NCBI GenBank assembly: GCA_031216915.1
Contig: CM062297.1
Location: 179,321,350-179,385,349, forward strand
Source: Pictodentalium vernedei
Lineage: Eukaryota; Mollusca; Scaphopoda; Dentaliida; Dentaliidae
Direction: 5' to 3'
Length of the DNA stretch: 64,000 bases
The position numbers were made by a program, and so were the translations under genes. Shown piece by piece: positions 1 through 10,271 of this stretch (within the stretch, counting starts at the first letter, position 1; each line of letters opens with the position of its first letter). The notes beneath the pieces were generated by a model. The model had not been told where the DNA came from. It ran no database searches and saw only the letters and a program-made list of their open reading frames with translations.

Positions 1-930
1 GAAATAATTAAACTAAGACCAAGTGTGCTTATTCCGATGGACATACCGAGAACGACACGCTGGTGTGAATGGGGTGATCGATATGGCACGAGTGCCAGGG
101 CGGAAGGATAGAACGAGAGGCCGAAGGCCTCGAGTTTTATCCTTCCGCGATGGCATATCGATGAACCCATTCACACATGTCTGTCGTTCTGTGTTTATCA
201 TACGCCCTCACGTCTATAAAACAATTATTAGAAGGACACTCAGCAATTCATTTGACAACTATCAACAAAAAGAACACATTTTATCGCCAACCAAATTTGC
301 GAGTGGAAGCCGTGTTACTCTTTCGTCCCCTGAGTTCCAATGTGTTCTATATGCCTGCTGGCTAGCGATTCCAATTGTAATTGCGGTGCATAATTTGTAG
401 ATAATTCCAATGAAATTTTGCTCCTTTGTAAAATAGACCCTCTGCGATTTCCGTTCCACACAATTGTTTTTTGTGCGGAACGGATTTTAATTTTCTGCAT
501 GGTTTAGTGTTGCTATAGATGGGGATTTCAAAGAACAGGCGTGTAATAAAATGATATTTGGAACTAAATTTAATTCAGTTTCTAAGGCCACACAAGGGAT
601 AGGTGGGTGGTTTGTGGGGAAGAAAACTGGGAATTGTATTTTTGTAGAGCGGAACAATCTCATAAAATACACGATGTCACTTCAATCATGATTTTTAGAA
701 GCATGCAAACATCAATGATACTGAAGTTACGTTTCAAAATTTTGCACTGTAACTTTCAATTATTGAGATTCGTCATTTTTTTTGCTTCCTCTGATGTGCA
801 CGATGGGTTGTTTATGCACTGGATCGTGCAATTCACTGCAACATAAAATGTATGTTGAAAGCAACTAGTCTCAACATTCGTTGCAACACCTGCAGTTTTT
901 TAATGGAATAACTTGTGAATCAGTACCATA
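1..930 (+). repeat. Interspersed repeat R1, copy A (hairpin plus TATA box)
   Basis: This block matches 25,247-25,640 plus 27,678-28,220, where the same sequence is split by an insertion. It opens with a foldback at about 49-196 (arms around agaacgacacgc and its complement). A canonical TATAAAA follows at about 216, then long A/T-rich sequence with no conserved reading frame. The left end is cut by the window edge. I see no coding signal that survives between the two copies, so I treat the short open frames here as chance. Confidence 0.75.
216..222 (+). promoter_or_regulatory. TATA box of repeat R1
   Basis: TATAAAA follows the R1 hairpin and is kept at about 25,401 in the other copy (ctataaaaac). 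A possible initiator context (tcagcaatt) lies about 25 bases downstream. This looks like an internal pol II promoter of the repeat, but nothing downstream is clearly coding. The motif and its conservation are seen; the function is inferred. Confidence 0.35.
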
Positions 931-962
931 GACATAGACCGTAAAGCGCACCAGCGTTCGTT

Positions 963-2100
963 ATTAATCGAGAATGAAGAGGGACTTCAAATGCTGCTAA
1001 TCATGATAGGAAAGTACGGGGATAAATGGCGACTCTAACTGAACAAAAACAAAAACGTCGTATGGGAGACGAGTTGCGAAGGTGGAGGGGGGAGGGTGGT
1101 AAATTCTTTATTGGTGAGGAGAAAAACAATGATGTAACAGTGAGGGAACGGGAGAGTATGAATACTTGGGAGTGAATTTATGTATTATAGGTGGAGGCAT
1201 ACACAGAAACCACACAAATAAACTTAATACAAAGGGGAAAATGATTCTTCAATCAGTTAAAACTGCTTGGACGAAATAGCTTTAAACAAGGTTTTCGTTG
1301 GAAAAAGTATTTGGCACAGGGTTTGATTACCAAATATAATTTATGGAACGGATGTAATTCTTCTAAACCAAGAGGTAGCGAGGAACTTGGAGATTTGCCG
1401 CAATGGAAAGGGTCAGAGGGGAACTCGGGTAGATGCCGGGTAAAGATGAAATAGATATGGGAAAGTTATGCTACCTGAATTACCGGGTAAACCTACCAAA
1501 CAGCAGATGATGTAAATGACGTTCAAGCATGTATGGAACTCTAATAACATTCATACAGGATGGATAAGGCGGGTGGTTGAACTAATGGAGAATTACTGAT
1601 TTGACACTGAAGATCTAGAAGGACTTGGGCAGGGAGTAGCTTTATGAAGTGAAGGGTATATAATCTGGCGAGCTGGATCTTGGACCAAGACCTCTTTAGA
1701 CTGATTATACAAGAAAAATAGATCGTTTGGGGGTGGTGATTGTTGTTCAAAGTCAGGTCCACGTCATTGGAGCTGAGGGGGGAGGATCGGGAAAGGCATG
1801 GAAAGAGCGTGGCAAATGTGTAACTTAAGAGTAATGGAGACCTGGGAATATTTCATTTTAGGATGCCCAACTATGTGTCTGGTAGAAAGCGGCTCTTTGG
1901 GAAACCAATGGAACATAAGTGGATGAGGCATAACATAAAGGACGGGCCAAGTTTACAGTTGGGAGATCAGGGAAATGCCATGTTAGGAATTATGAAACAG
2001 TTTTTGAATGAATGCTTGGAAATTAAGAGGGTGTGTAGAGAGGGGGAATAACCCAGCAGGAGACTTAATTCATGTAGGTCACCTCGTTAGAGGACGCGCA
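963..2100 (+). pseudogene. Decayed LINE (non-LTR retrotransposon), RT and 3' part
   Basis: Translated fragments match the middle and end of a LINE reverse-transcriptase protein: the LNKNK segment that follows the YADD domain, a YLGV-like segment near 1,160-1,190, and a C-terminal CxxC...HxxxxC knuckle region near 1,810-1,870. The copy is in several frames with many stops and indels and is 5'-truncated. It is paralogous to the LINE copies at 6,095-7,130 and 29,220-30,955. The clade cannot be assigned by eye. An ordinary dead LINE. Confidence 0.65.
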
Positions 2101-2394
2101 AAATTGGCGGGAGGCCAAAATTATTACCCGTCATGCATTTAAGTGCACCCAACCTATGTATTGTGTAACAGCTGCACTAATTTTATTTTTATAGATAGGA
2201 TTCCTATTATCATGACTTCGTTCGATTTCACGACACAATATGCAAAAAGAGTTAGAGAAGTAGCACAGAGTTCATGTTTTGTTTGTTTTTCTTTGAGCAG
2301 TTTGAAAAGTTCTTCAACCACACCGTCTTTGAACAGCGGTGATAAACTCTTTGGTCTGTCTATTTTCTTTTATCTAATGTTTGTGAATGTGTTT

Positions 2395-2590
2395 TACAGG
2401 TGCAGTTTGTTCCGTTGTCTAAAATGCAACTTCACCACAGACTTACCTCTGACAAACTGAATTTTTTTACTTGTGTTTCCAGTTATATTTATACTAATCG
2501 GATCAAAATAAGATTTTAAAATTGGTACGCAATGTACGTTATCAAATTCTTTGTGAATGTGTTGATAGTCTTTTCCCGTTCCAAACCGTA
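2395..2590 (-). pseudogene. Polinton penton-like capsid gene fragment (third copy)
   Basis: About 190 bases match the C-terminal part of the penton-like fossils at 5,368 and 40,872 on the minus strand (the segment ending in a VVKLHFR-type tail). It is a fossil fragment with no flanking capsid genes, joined directly to the short repeat S1. It probably came from an internal duplication inside unit A. Confidence 0.6.
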
Positions 2591-2591
2591 T

Positions 2592-3112
2592 TTGGGCCTG
2601 AAAACCACGAGAAACGGTACGTATAACATATTGTGTTCCGATTGCGTATCATATAGACGACCCATTCTGATTCCATATCATATAGACGACTCGTTTCCGG
2701 GAACGCAACGGGCTGTCGTAACAGGCGCATGATTACATTCTATGTGCGTTTCAGTGATCGCCTCACAAACCAAAACAAAATTCCGTACAATTAGCGACAG
2801 AATTATTTATACTCAATGACCGCCACCCCCCTCCCTTCTCCCCTTTCCCAGAATAAATAGAAACTGCACAATTAAATATTACACACTTGTAAATTCAAGC
2901 GTATCATCATAGCAAGTGACATTAGGAGCGAATAATTTACAACGCAACTTTTTAAAATTACGGTGATCGCGTTACTCATTGTTTGTTAAAGTGCACGACA
3001 ATATTGCTCCATAAAATATGGGTTTTTTAACTTTTTACGCCCAACATTATGTCCCAAAGCTAAATTAATAATTTAATCTGTTTATGTGACAGAATTGTTA
3101 GATAAATGAATT
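2592..3112. repeat. Short interspersed repeat S1, copy A
   Basis: This stretch aligns with 60,728-61,249 and partly with 30,957-31,129. It contains two tandem copies of a cgtatcatatagacgac-like motif and ends at the foldback hairpin. In the 60.9-kb copy the pyrimidine tract near 2,820-2,850 has become a long C run followed by (CA)n. No coding potential is seen. Confidence 0.7.
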
Positions 3113-3698
3113 ATCATGATAATGTGCTTGTCCTGTGATTTGCATCAGATTTCTAACAGGGGGTGAGATAAGTGAGGGAGCCGGGGTTCAAACCGTCGAC
3201 CTCTAGCACACAAAGCGACAGATTTACCACGAGACTTAAGAGATCCGCACCAACAAGGCTGGTTGGTAAATGGCCTTTATACCTCGACCGCTACACTACT
3301 CACCCCTTCTTTTTGAGATTCACCCACCGTGAATCTCACTCAGGATTCCACCTCAAAGCGGTCAAAACAAAAACCATGCTTCACCACAGCGTCCACAACG
3401 CTACCAACTGCTGAGGATCGGACGAGCCCCCAAATGTAACAGGGGGAGAGATACGTGCGGGAGCCGGGATTCGAACCCTCGACCTCTAGCACACAAAGCG
3501 ACCGATTTACTTCGAGACTAAGAGATCCGGACCAACCAGACTGGTTGGTAAATGGCCTTTATGCCTCGACCGCTATAGATTCTCGGTGGTGTCCAGAATG
3601 GGATCACAACTCGCCAGCAAAGCCGGCTCGTTAGGATCCCATTCTGGACACCACCTCGAATCTTATGCAAATCACAGGACATGCACATTATTATGATA
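3113..3698. repeat. Foldback hairpin element split by a SINE-like insertion
   Basis: The left arm (3,113-3,154) and the rest of the palindrome (about 3,577-3,698) match the intact foldback at 61,250-61,410. The gap is filled by a tRNA-like repeat pair. The short sequence agatt occurs on both sides of the filler, as expected of a target duplication. The loop (about 3,604-3,637) is in the opposite orientation to the loop at 61,314-61,347. Confidence 0.7.
3155..3590 (-). repeat. tRNA-like SINE pair
   Basis: Two head-to-tail units start at 3,155 and 3,436 with taacaggggg. Each holds, on the minus strand, an A-box-like stretch (tagcggtcgagg) and a perfect or near-perfect B box (ggttcgaatccc, reading into ggctcccgcac). 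The boxes are much farther apart than in a normal tRNA, so this is a tRNA-derived repeat or SINE head rather than a working tRNA gene. The second unit is truncated. Confidence 0.5.
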
Positions 3699-3735
3699 AT
3701 CTGTATTTATCTTCTTGTAGAAGTTACTCATCTTG

Positions 3736-4980
3736 CTAGTAGTCAAAGATCACTTCTCTGAATTTGTTGATCTCTATCTCACTATCGAATTCTGCATAGA
3801 CGACAACGTTGATCACTCCGTCGAGAACTTGTGTAAACTGAAGTTCAATCCGAAGATTGCCTGATTTTATAGGATGAGCCAAAGGCCTATTACTGGTTTG
3901 ATCCTCGTGCAAAATCCTGCAAAGATAACCCAAAGGTTTGATTTTATCCACAGAAGCCCACAGCTTCTTAGACTGATAAGTAAATAAAGTCCACCTTCAA
4001 AACGCGGTTCAAATGGACGTGATTTGATGGAATGTCCATCTGCTGATACTTTCAATTTATTCAAATTAAAATGATAGAAGTGAAATGCTGATACGCCAAT
4101 GTCACCATTGATATCTCTGTTAGACACTTAGCCAAGAATGATTCTTTTCGGAATCTATTTATGAAATAGATGGTCTTCTATTTTTGAACGAAGACCGCTT
4201 CCAATTGTAAATGTTTTGATTTCTGTACGCCTTGTGGGTATTTTGTAACTCGAACGATTTATTTTATCATTCAGCTCATTGACAAATTTAGGTATCAAAT
4301 CTAATCCCGATATTTTGAATACCGTTCTTTGAATCTCGATCCTGCCATTTTCACTACCGATCTAGCAAACGTTTTTTGGAGTGCGTTGTAACTTGATTCG
4401 CATCTCAACACCGTTAAGGGACTATTTCGCTTGAGAAAACGTAATTGTAATTTACCCCCGATCTTATATTATTTGCTGACAAGAACGAATTTAGCACGTT
4501 CAGTTGTTAGTTGAGTTTTTTTATAGTTTCAGTATGCGCTCTAGGAGTCTCTAAATACGACATTTCACTTGCAGCCAATTGTGATTTTTTCACTTCACCA
4601 GAATAAACAACGCGTTTTCCAAATATTCATGGTATGGGTACATGCCTGTCTTCTTGGGGATAGGATTTCCATTCATAGGGACATCAATCTTACTGAACAT
4701 GCCATGAAAAAAAAGTATTAATGCAAGTGATTTGTGTATCTTGTCCCAAAGCACATTCATATTGTTTAGTAATTTTTATTTATAACTCTAAACTCGAAGC
4801 TCCAGAATACAACCATTTTATGGTTTGTCTCGGAACGAAACATTCAAAAGAGGAAGCATTGTTTAAAGATACAATTGGAAATTGTTCAATTTTACTTATA
4901 CTTTCCATTTCACTTGTTGTTGGTGTAACATTATGTGGATCAAAACTTTTTCAAAGTGTTCGCACGAACCGTGTAATATC
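3736..4980 (-). pseudogene. Polinton (Maverick) capsid gene fossil, F54H12.2-like, copy A
   Basis: On the minus strand the C-terminal third reads FHFYHFNLNKLKVSADG, then GNLRIELQFTQVLDG, then VVYAEFDSEIEINKFR. These are hallmark positions of the F54H12.2-like jelly-roll capsid family encoded by Polintons, probably the major capsid. Upstream parts survive as fragments. It lies immediately downstream of a small basic protein and a penton-like gene, the usual capsid-module neighbourhood. It is a broken fossil with several breaks, old enough to carry many indels relative to copy B. Confidence 0.7.
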
Positions 4981-4984
4981 TTGA

Positions 4985-5366
4985 TTAATCAAAAATATCA
5001 AGACTTAGTGCTCTAGACGGTCGTTTTGCAGGAGGTCTTCTATGAGGCGTCCTTCTCGCCCGAGATCTAGAAACAGACTGTGACAGTCTTGGTTTCTTAC
5101 CACCTTTTGTACTTCTCACAGAATCTGCCATGAAAGTCAAAAGAAGTTTTCCATGTGCCACAACTGCATCGTTTGGTGCTGTACGTTTATGTAAAATGCC
5201 ATTAGCAATTTTTATCCCTTGTTTCAATCCTTCACGTGTTAAAGTTTAGAATGCTTTGCTAGCGGGTTTTACTAATGGCATGGCCGTTCTTAACGATGTA
5301 CGAAAAATAGAACCTAAACCATAACCATACTGTCCTGGGACACCTCGGTACACACAGGCATCATGT
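4985..5366 (-). pseudogene. Polinton small basic (pVI/PX-like) gene fossil, copy A
   Basis: The minus-strand frames read GQYGYGLGSIFR, then a GIKIANGIL-type helix, then an Arg/Ser/Pro-rich basic tail ending SLDIFD. This is the layout of the small minor-capsid/core protein that Polintons carry between penton and major capsid genes. An 80-codon stretch matches the paralogue at 40,487. Fossil; broken at least once. The family is inferred from layout and composition. Confidence 0.5.
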
Positions 5367-5367
5367 T

Positions 5368-6075
5368 TTACAAGTGCAGTTTGTTTCGTTGTCTAAAATG
5401 CAACTTTACCACAGACTTACCGCTGACAAACTGAATAGGTTTACTAGTGTTTCCAGTTATATTTATACTAATCTGATCAAAGTAAGATTTTGATATTGGT
5501 ACGTAATGAACATTATCAAATTCTTTGTGAATGTGTTGACAGTCTTTTCCCGTTTCAAACGGTATTACTTTTGAAATAGGTGTTTCAGTGTCACCTATAA
5601 ATATATAATCTGCAATATCTAAATAAAGAAAAAGTTTATTGAAATCGACATTTAAATCCACGTTATATTTAAATGCATCTCTTAACGTTTTATGAAAAAT
5701 GACAGAGAAAATATTTTTACATCCCAGATTTTGTAATAAACGGAACAGTATTTCCATACCCACTTTTCCAATACTCTTCCCTACTATTTTACACGGGATT
5801 GGAGACGTTAATATCCCAGATGAAATGATATATCGAATGCTTTAAACATATATCCAAGCTTTTATTGAATTTCTGTTTGCATTTCGTCTACGACATGACC
5901 ACCACTGGATTTGGCACCTGGTAAAATATTTAGTTTAAGAGCAGCAATATTCTTGTGAATCGTATGTTTCACAGGTGATTTATTGATAAGATTCGTTATT
6001 TTGCTATCTGTGACAATGATTTTAAAAACAGATTCTTCATCTGTAATATTTTTTGCCCCCGAAGGTAAAATTACT
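5368..6075 (-). pseudogene. Polinton penton-like capsid gene fossil, copy A
   Basis: The C-terminal 130 codons read as a penton-type protein: an LDIADYIFIGDTETP segment, then a KPIQFVSGKSVVKLHF tail typical of this family. Further N-terminal fragments extend to about 6,075, where a LINE insertion interrupts the block. Sister copies are at 40,872 (minus) and, as a scrap, 2,395. Fossil with a few breaks. Confidence 0.6.
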
Positions 6076-6094
6076 TCAACTGTACCTACTTCCC

Positions 6095-7130
6095 ACAGTT
6101 ACTTATCAAGATGAATATGAATACTTGGGAGTGAATTTATGTATTATGGGTGGAGAGATATACAGAAACCACACAAATAAACTTAATACAAAAGGGAAAA
6201 GATTACTCAATCAGTTGAAACTGCTTGGAAGAAATAGCTTTAACAAAATTGTTGTTGGAAAACCTATTTGGGACAGAGTGGAATTACCAAATATAATTTA
6301 TGGAACGGATGTGATTATTCTAAACCAAACGGTAGTGAGGAACTTGGAGAGACTACAAAATGATGCGGGTCGGTGGATAACCGTATCAAGTAACGCAGCC
6401 ACATTGGGAGCGGTGAAATGGGAACTCGGGTTGATGACGATTGAAGATTGGGTATGGGAAAATTATGCTATCTGGATTGCCTAGTAAACCTTTCAAACAG
6501 CAGATGGTGTAAACGACGTTTAATCATGTATGGAACTCCAACATTCAGACAGGATGGATAAATCAGGTGCTTGAGTTAATGGAGAATTATTCCTTTGAGA
6601 CTTAAGATCTACAGGGAGGACTGAAGCAGATGAGTAGTTTTATCGGGGTAAGGGTGCTCGTGATTGGTAATAGAAACAGGCGGGCTTGAACTAGGACAAA
6701 GGGCGCTTTAGACTAGTTATATAAAACAAATTATCGTTTTGGAGCCATTGTTGTTCAGAGTGACGTCCAAGTCACTGAACCACGGGGGTGGGGGATGTCG
6801 GAAAGTCGAGGAAAGGGTGTGCCAAATGTGTAACTTACGAGTAACGGAGACCCTGGAACGTTTCATTTTTGGGCGCCCCAAACATTTGCGTAGTATAATA
6901 AGACTACTTGAGAAATTAATAGAACATAAGTGGATGAGGCCTGGCATAAGGGAAAGGGTAAGTTTTATATTTAGGGGAGATCAAGAAAGTGCCAGGGTGG
7001 GGGGGGGGGGGATTATGAAACAGTTTTTGACTGAATGTTTGGAGATTTGGACGGAGAGTGGGGAGTTGAGGTAGACCTCCTCGTTAGAGAACCGCGACAA
7101 TTCAGCGGATGGCCAAAATTATTACCCGTC
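6095..7130 (+). pseudogene. Decayed LINE, RT C-terminal half
   Basis: A 143-codon open frame (6,053-6,484) holds YEYLGVNL and the helical segment ending AVKWELGLMTIEDWVW, which follow the RT catalytic domain in LINE proteins. Further on, CQMCNLRVTETLERFIF (about 6,820-6,870) is the terminal zinc-knuckle region, and LVREPRQFSGWPK (about 7,080-7,120) is a recurrent family tail. The copy is 5'-truncated and frame-broken. It is inserted at the penton fossil; unit B keeps only its last 210 bases (41,270-41,480). Confidence 0.7.
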
Positions 7131-8302
7131 ATGCATTCAAGTGTAACCACCCATGCATTATGTAACAGCTGCACTACTTTTATTTTTATAGATACGATTC
7201 CTATTAGCAAGACATCTTTCGAGAACAAGAAACAATACGCAAAACCAACACCTCAAAATACATTGTGCGTAATATCTCATCGTTTAATCAGTGGTATAAA
7301 CAACAAATCAACAACATTTAAAAACAACGGTATCTACAATTCAACAATATTTATAACAAGAAATAACAACATTGCAACTGAACAATAACAAAATCTTAAG
7401 TGTTTTTGTTTGGTGTTTTTTTGTGCATCGAGATTGAAGACGATGATGGGGTATTTTTAAACATTTTATTATGCAACGCGCCGAGGTCGGAATGGTCCGA
7501 AAATTTTTTACCGGACTTTCGGAGTTATAATTTCAAAATGTCCCAATACAGGTGGCATTGTGGCCGACCTGGTGGGTTCTGCGAAAGAACATACGGGTTG
7601 ACCATTGTCCTGCCCGTCGTGAAAAAGTTGGGGATTTCAACTTCGAAAGAAGCAAAGTCTCATCATCCCTAAGATTAAGAGATTAATCCTGTCTCCGAGA
7701 TAGGAGTTGGCCTTCTAATTTGCAAACCAAGTATAAAGGAAATAATTTAAATTAGGGTTGAGCTTCGATGTCAATACTGTTCTTAGAGACCAGAGAACGG
7801 TTGATAATGAATTGCGAATAAGGAAGTGTAAATAAGTAACGGCTGCCATGTCAGTTTGTAACCAGTCATACCATGGGATGTGTTCACAGTGATCAATTGT
7901 AATCCAGCTCATACCACCAGTGTTTGTTATATGTAAGCTCCATCCGTATGGGCGAATCCAGGAGATTGGGAGCACACCAAGGCGCCCTCTCACACACCTA
8001 CACTAGTTTGTTGGATAATTTATTTTCTCACAAGCACCGAGACCAGAGACGTGTATTATTCGCGATAATACATGCAATTTAGCGAATAAAACCATGTACA
8101 AGTCTACAGCATGCATGACTGACAATTTTCGTCATTGGACAAGATTTACGGGAAAGGTAGCTCCCCTTAATTTCCTGAAGCAGTCAGTACATTTAACACA
8201 AAATTTAGGGAATGTCATTAAAAATTTAAATTTCGAAATATTAAGGAATTTGTATCATCAATATGCGCATCATATCACAAACTTCAGGCATTTTCTCGTA
8301 TA
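7131..8302. repeat. Non-coding tract of unit A
   Basis: This aligns with 41,480-41,816 joined to 46,275-46,960 in unit B. Position 7,442-7,446 (gatga) is the empty target site of the Copia element found in unit B. Short open frames here are not conserved between the units. The part 7,735-8,000 occurs twice in tandem in unit B. Confidence 0.7.
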
Positions 8303-8617
8303 GAGTTAAAACTAGCAGTCCTGTCGCGAAATGTGCGCTTATCTAGGCTTTATTTCGCGTAGAGATTGCGCGCAATTGCCATACCGAATATATCCAAAGC
8401 ACGGCAGGTTCTCCTGGTTACTCATAGCAAACACAGGCAATGTTTCTGCCAATGGACCTCCGGATTACCCGGTGGTCCATCGGCTGAAGCATTGCCTGTG
8501 CAGAGGCCATATGTACAGACTTTGATTGCCTTACTATGGTCATAACGCGTAGAATAACGCGCAGATCGACGTGCTATTTGTGCGCATTTCATGACAGGAC
8601 TTCTAGTTTTAATTGTA
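8303..8617. mobile_element. MITE with hairpin core
   Basis: Terminal inverted repeats read ttaaaactagcagtcctgtc at the left and the matching complement near 8,592-8,612. Unit B lacks the element: its sequence runs straight through tatagtag at about 52,163, so the insertion is private to unit A. The centre (about 8,424-8,510) is a palindrome around gccaatggacctccgg, shared with another MITE at 58.4 kb. No coding capacity. Confidence 0.65.
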
Positions 8618-10271
8618 GTATAAAAATGTAGAAGCTTAGTCTTTATAATTTTTTTTCCCACTCCGTATGAACGGTTGTCTTTATTCTGTGCTGCAACCGT
8701 TTTAAAAATAAGAAAACAGCGTTTTCACCATCTCTTGATGTTTTGTACCCTTTTCCCTGTTCATTATATCAACATATGATACAATAGCGCGCATAGTGAA
8801 ATATAATACAGACACTGTTCTGTCTATTAATAAAAAGGCAAAGGAGGTGACATTTGCTAATTATTATTAATTATTAATTTGCATATTACTTTAAAAACAG
8901 ATTCGCTAAACAATGAGCCAAAGTGGACACTTAGTGTTGGTGGGTGAAATACTGATTGATATTCTTAATGACGGATTAACTCTTAAATAGTTGCTTCTAA
9001 TTGACTAGAAATAAAAGGCCATGTTTTCTTTTGTTACTTTTAATAAACGAAAACAACAGACAGCTCCGAGATCTGTCTTTTGGTTCCATTTATTAAAAGT
9101 AACAAAAGGAAATTTGGCGTTAATTTCTACTGATGTAATATGTGATTTCTCAAAATTTACTTGTTTCTCAATTGGACCTTCCAAGCGAGTCTAATCATTT
9201 CAACGGCGATAACTTTATCGAAAGTCGATTTCATGACGATATAAGTCAGGGTTGATTGACTTGACGAAATAGCCGAGTCGCCATTGAGTACAATACTTCA
9301 GTGGAGACTGACAATCTCTTTTGTTGTATGAAAGTACAATATCTTCAATTTTAGTAACTCCTTGATACAACTTAGAATTCAATTCTATCCACAGGGCTCT
9401 TTGTTTAGATGCACATTTTGGAGGTGTCTCCTCTGGTTGGATGTACTCAGTTTATTGGATTTGAAACCCACACGTTTGATGGTATGCCTCTGATTGCAAT
9501 CGCTTTACAGAATAATGAGTATGGACGTCGTTGAGTTAAGTGCTATAAACCTCCAGTGAACTTGTACCTACCCGTAAAATGCGTAAAAGGGCGGATACCC
9601 ACTAAGGCAGTTGTGGATATTACATTTTGTGAAAGGACATTAGAAAAACAAGGAATGTTTTCGCAATTAGACATCCGGATTGAACCAAGAGATCTATTGA
9701 TAAAAACTCTGCTTATATTTCTTTTCATCACTGTACAATGCAGAAATTTGATAATAGATTTCCACTAAACATTTGTGTGATGAGGATCCCCACACGCAAT
9801 AATGAATGTTCTGTGAAATCATGTATAAAATAGGAACGCAGTAGGTCTGTGTGAGATTCCGCACAATTCTAGAATCATGAATTTGATCCAGACGATATGA
9901 TAGGAAATAAACTCACAATAGTGTTCATTCTATCAACCTTGATTTCTTCAAAAGATGATTCTCTACCCGCCGTTGATAAACAGACGTCCGTATTGTACAA
10001 ATAGCACGGCATCAAATCCTTCAGCTTAGTAGCGGCTTGTTTCTTTTGAAGACAGCTTTAACACCTGTGGGATTCTTTACTCCACAAATATATTTTAGTG
10101 GAAATGCATTCTCAGTGTTCTGCATTGTGCAGTAAAGAAAATCTCGACACGAAGAGCGGCGTTACTTTGGCGAGGTAATACACCATTTTAGAATCATGAC
10201 TGTGACCTGACAATATGGTAGGAAATAAACATCACACAATAATCCATTCTATCAGCCTTATTCTCAAAAGT
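8618..10271. repeat. Non-coding tract of unit A with conserved hairpin
   Basis: This aligns with 52,170-53,898. It has many small indels between the units and no frame kept in both. A hairpin at 9,023-9,111 is the best preserved piece. A decayed extra copy of the 3' end of the 229-codon ORF lies at 9,964-10,075. Confidence 0.6.
9023..9111. repeat. Conserved hairpin, copy A
   Basis: Arms around ttgttacttttaataaacg and its complement flank the loop gctccgaga. The copy in unit B (52,574-52,661) has about 38-bp arms with two mismatches. Confidence 0.65.
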
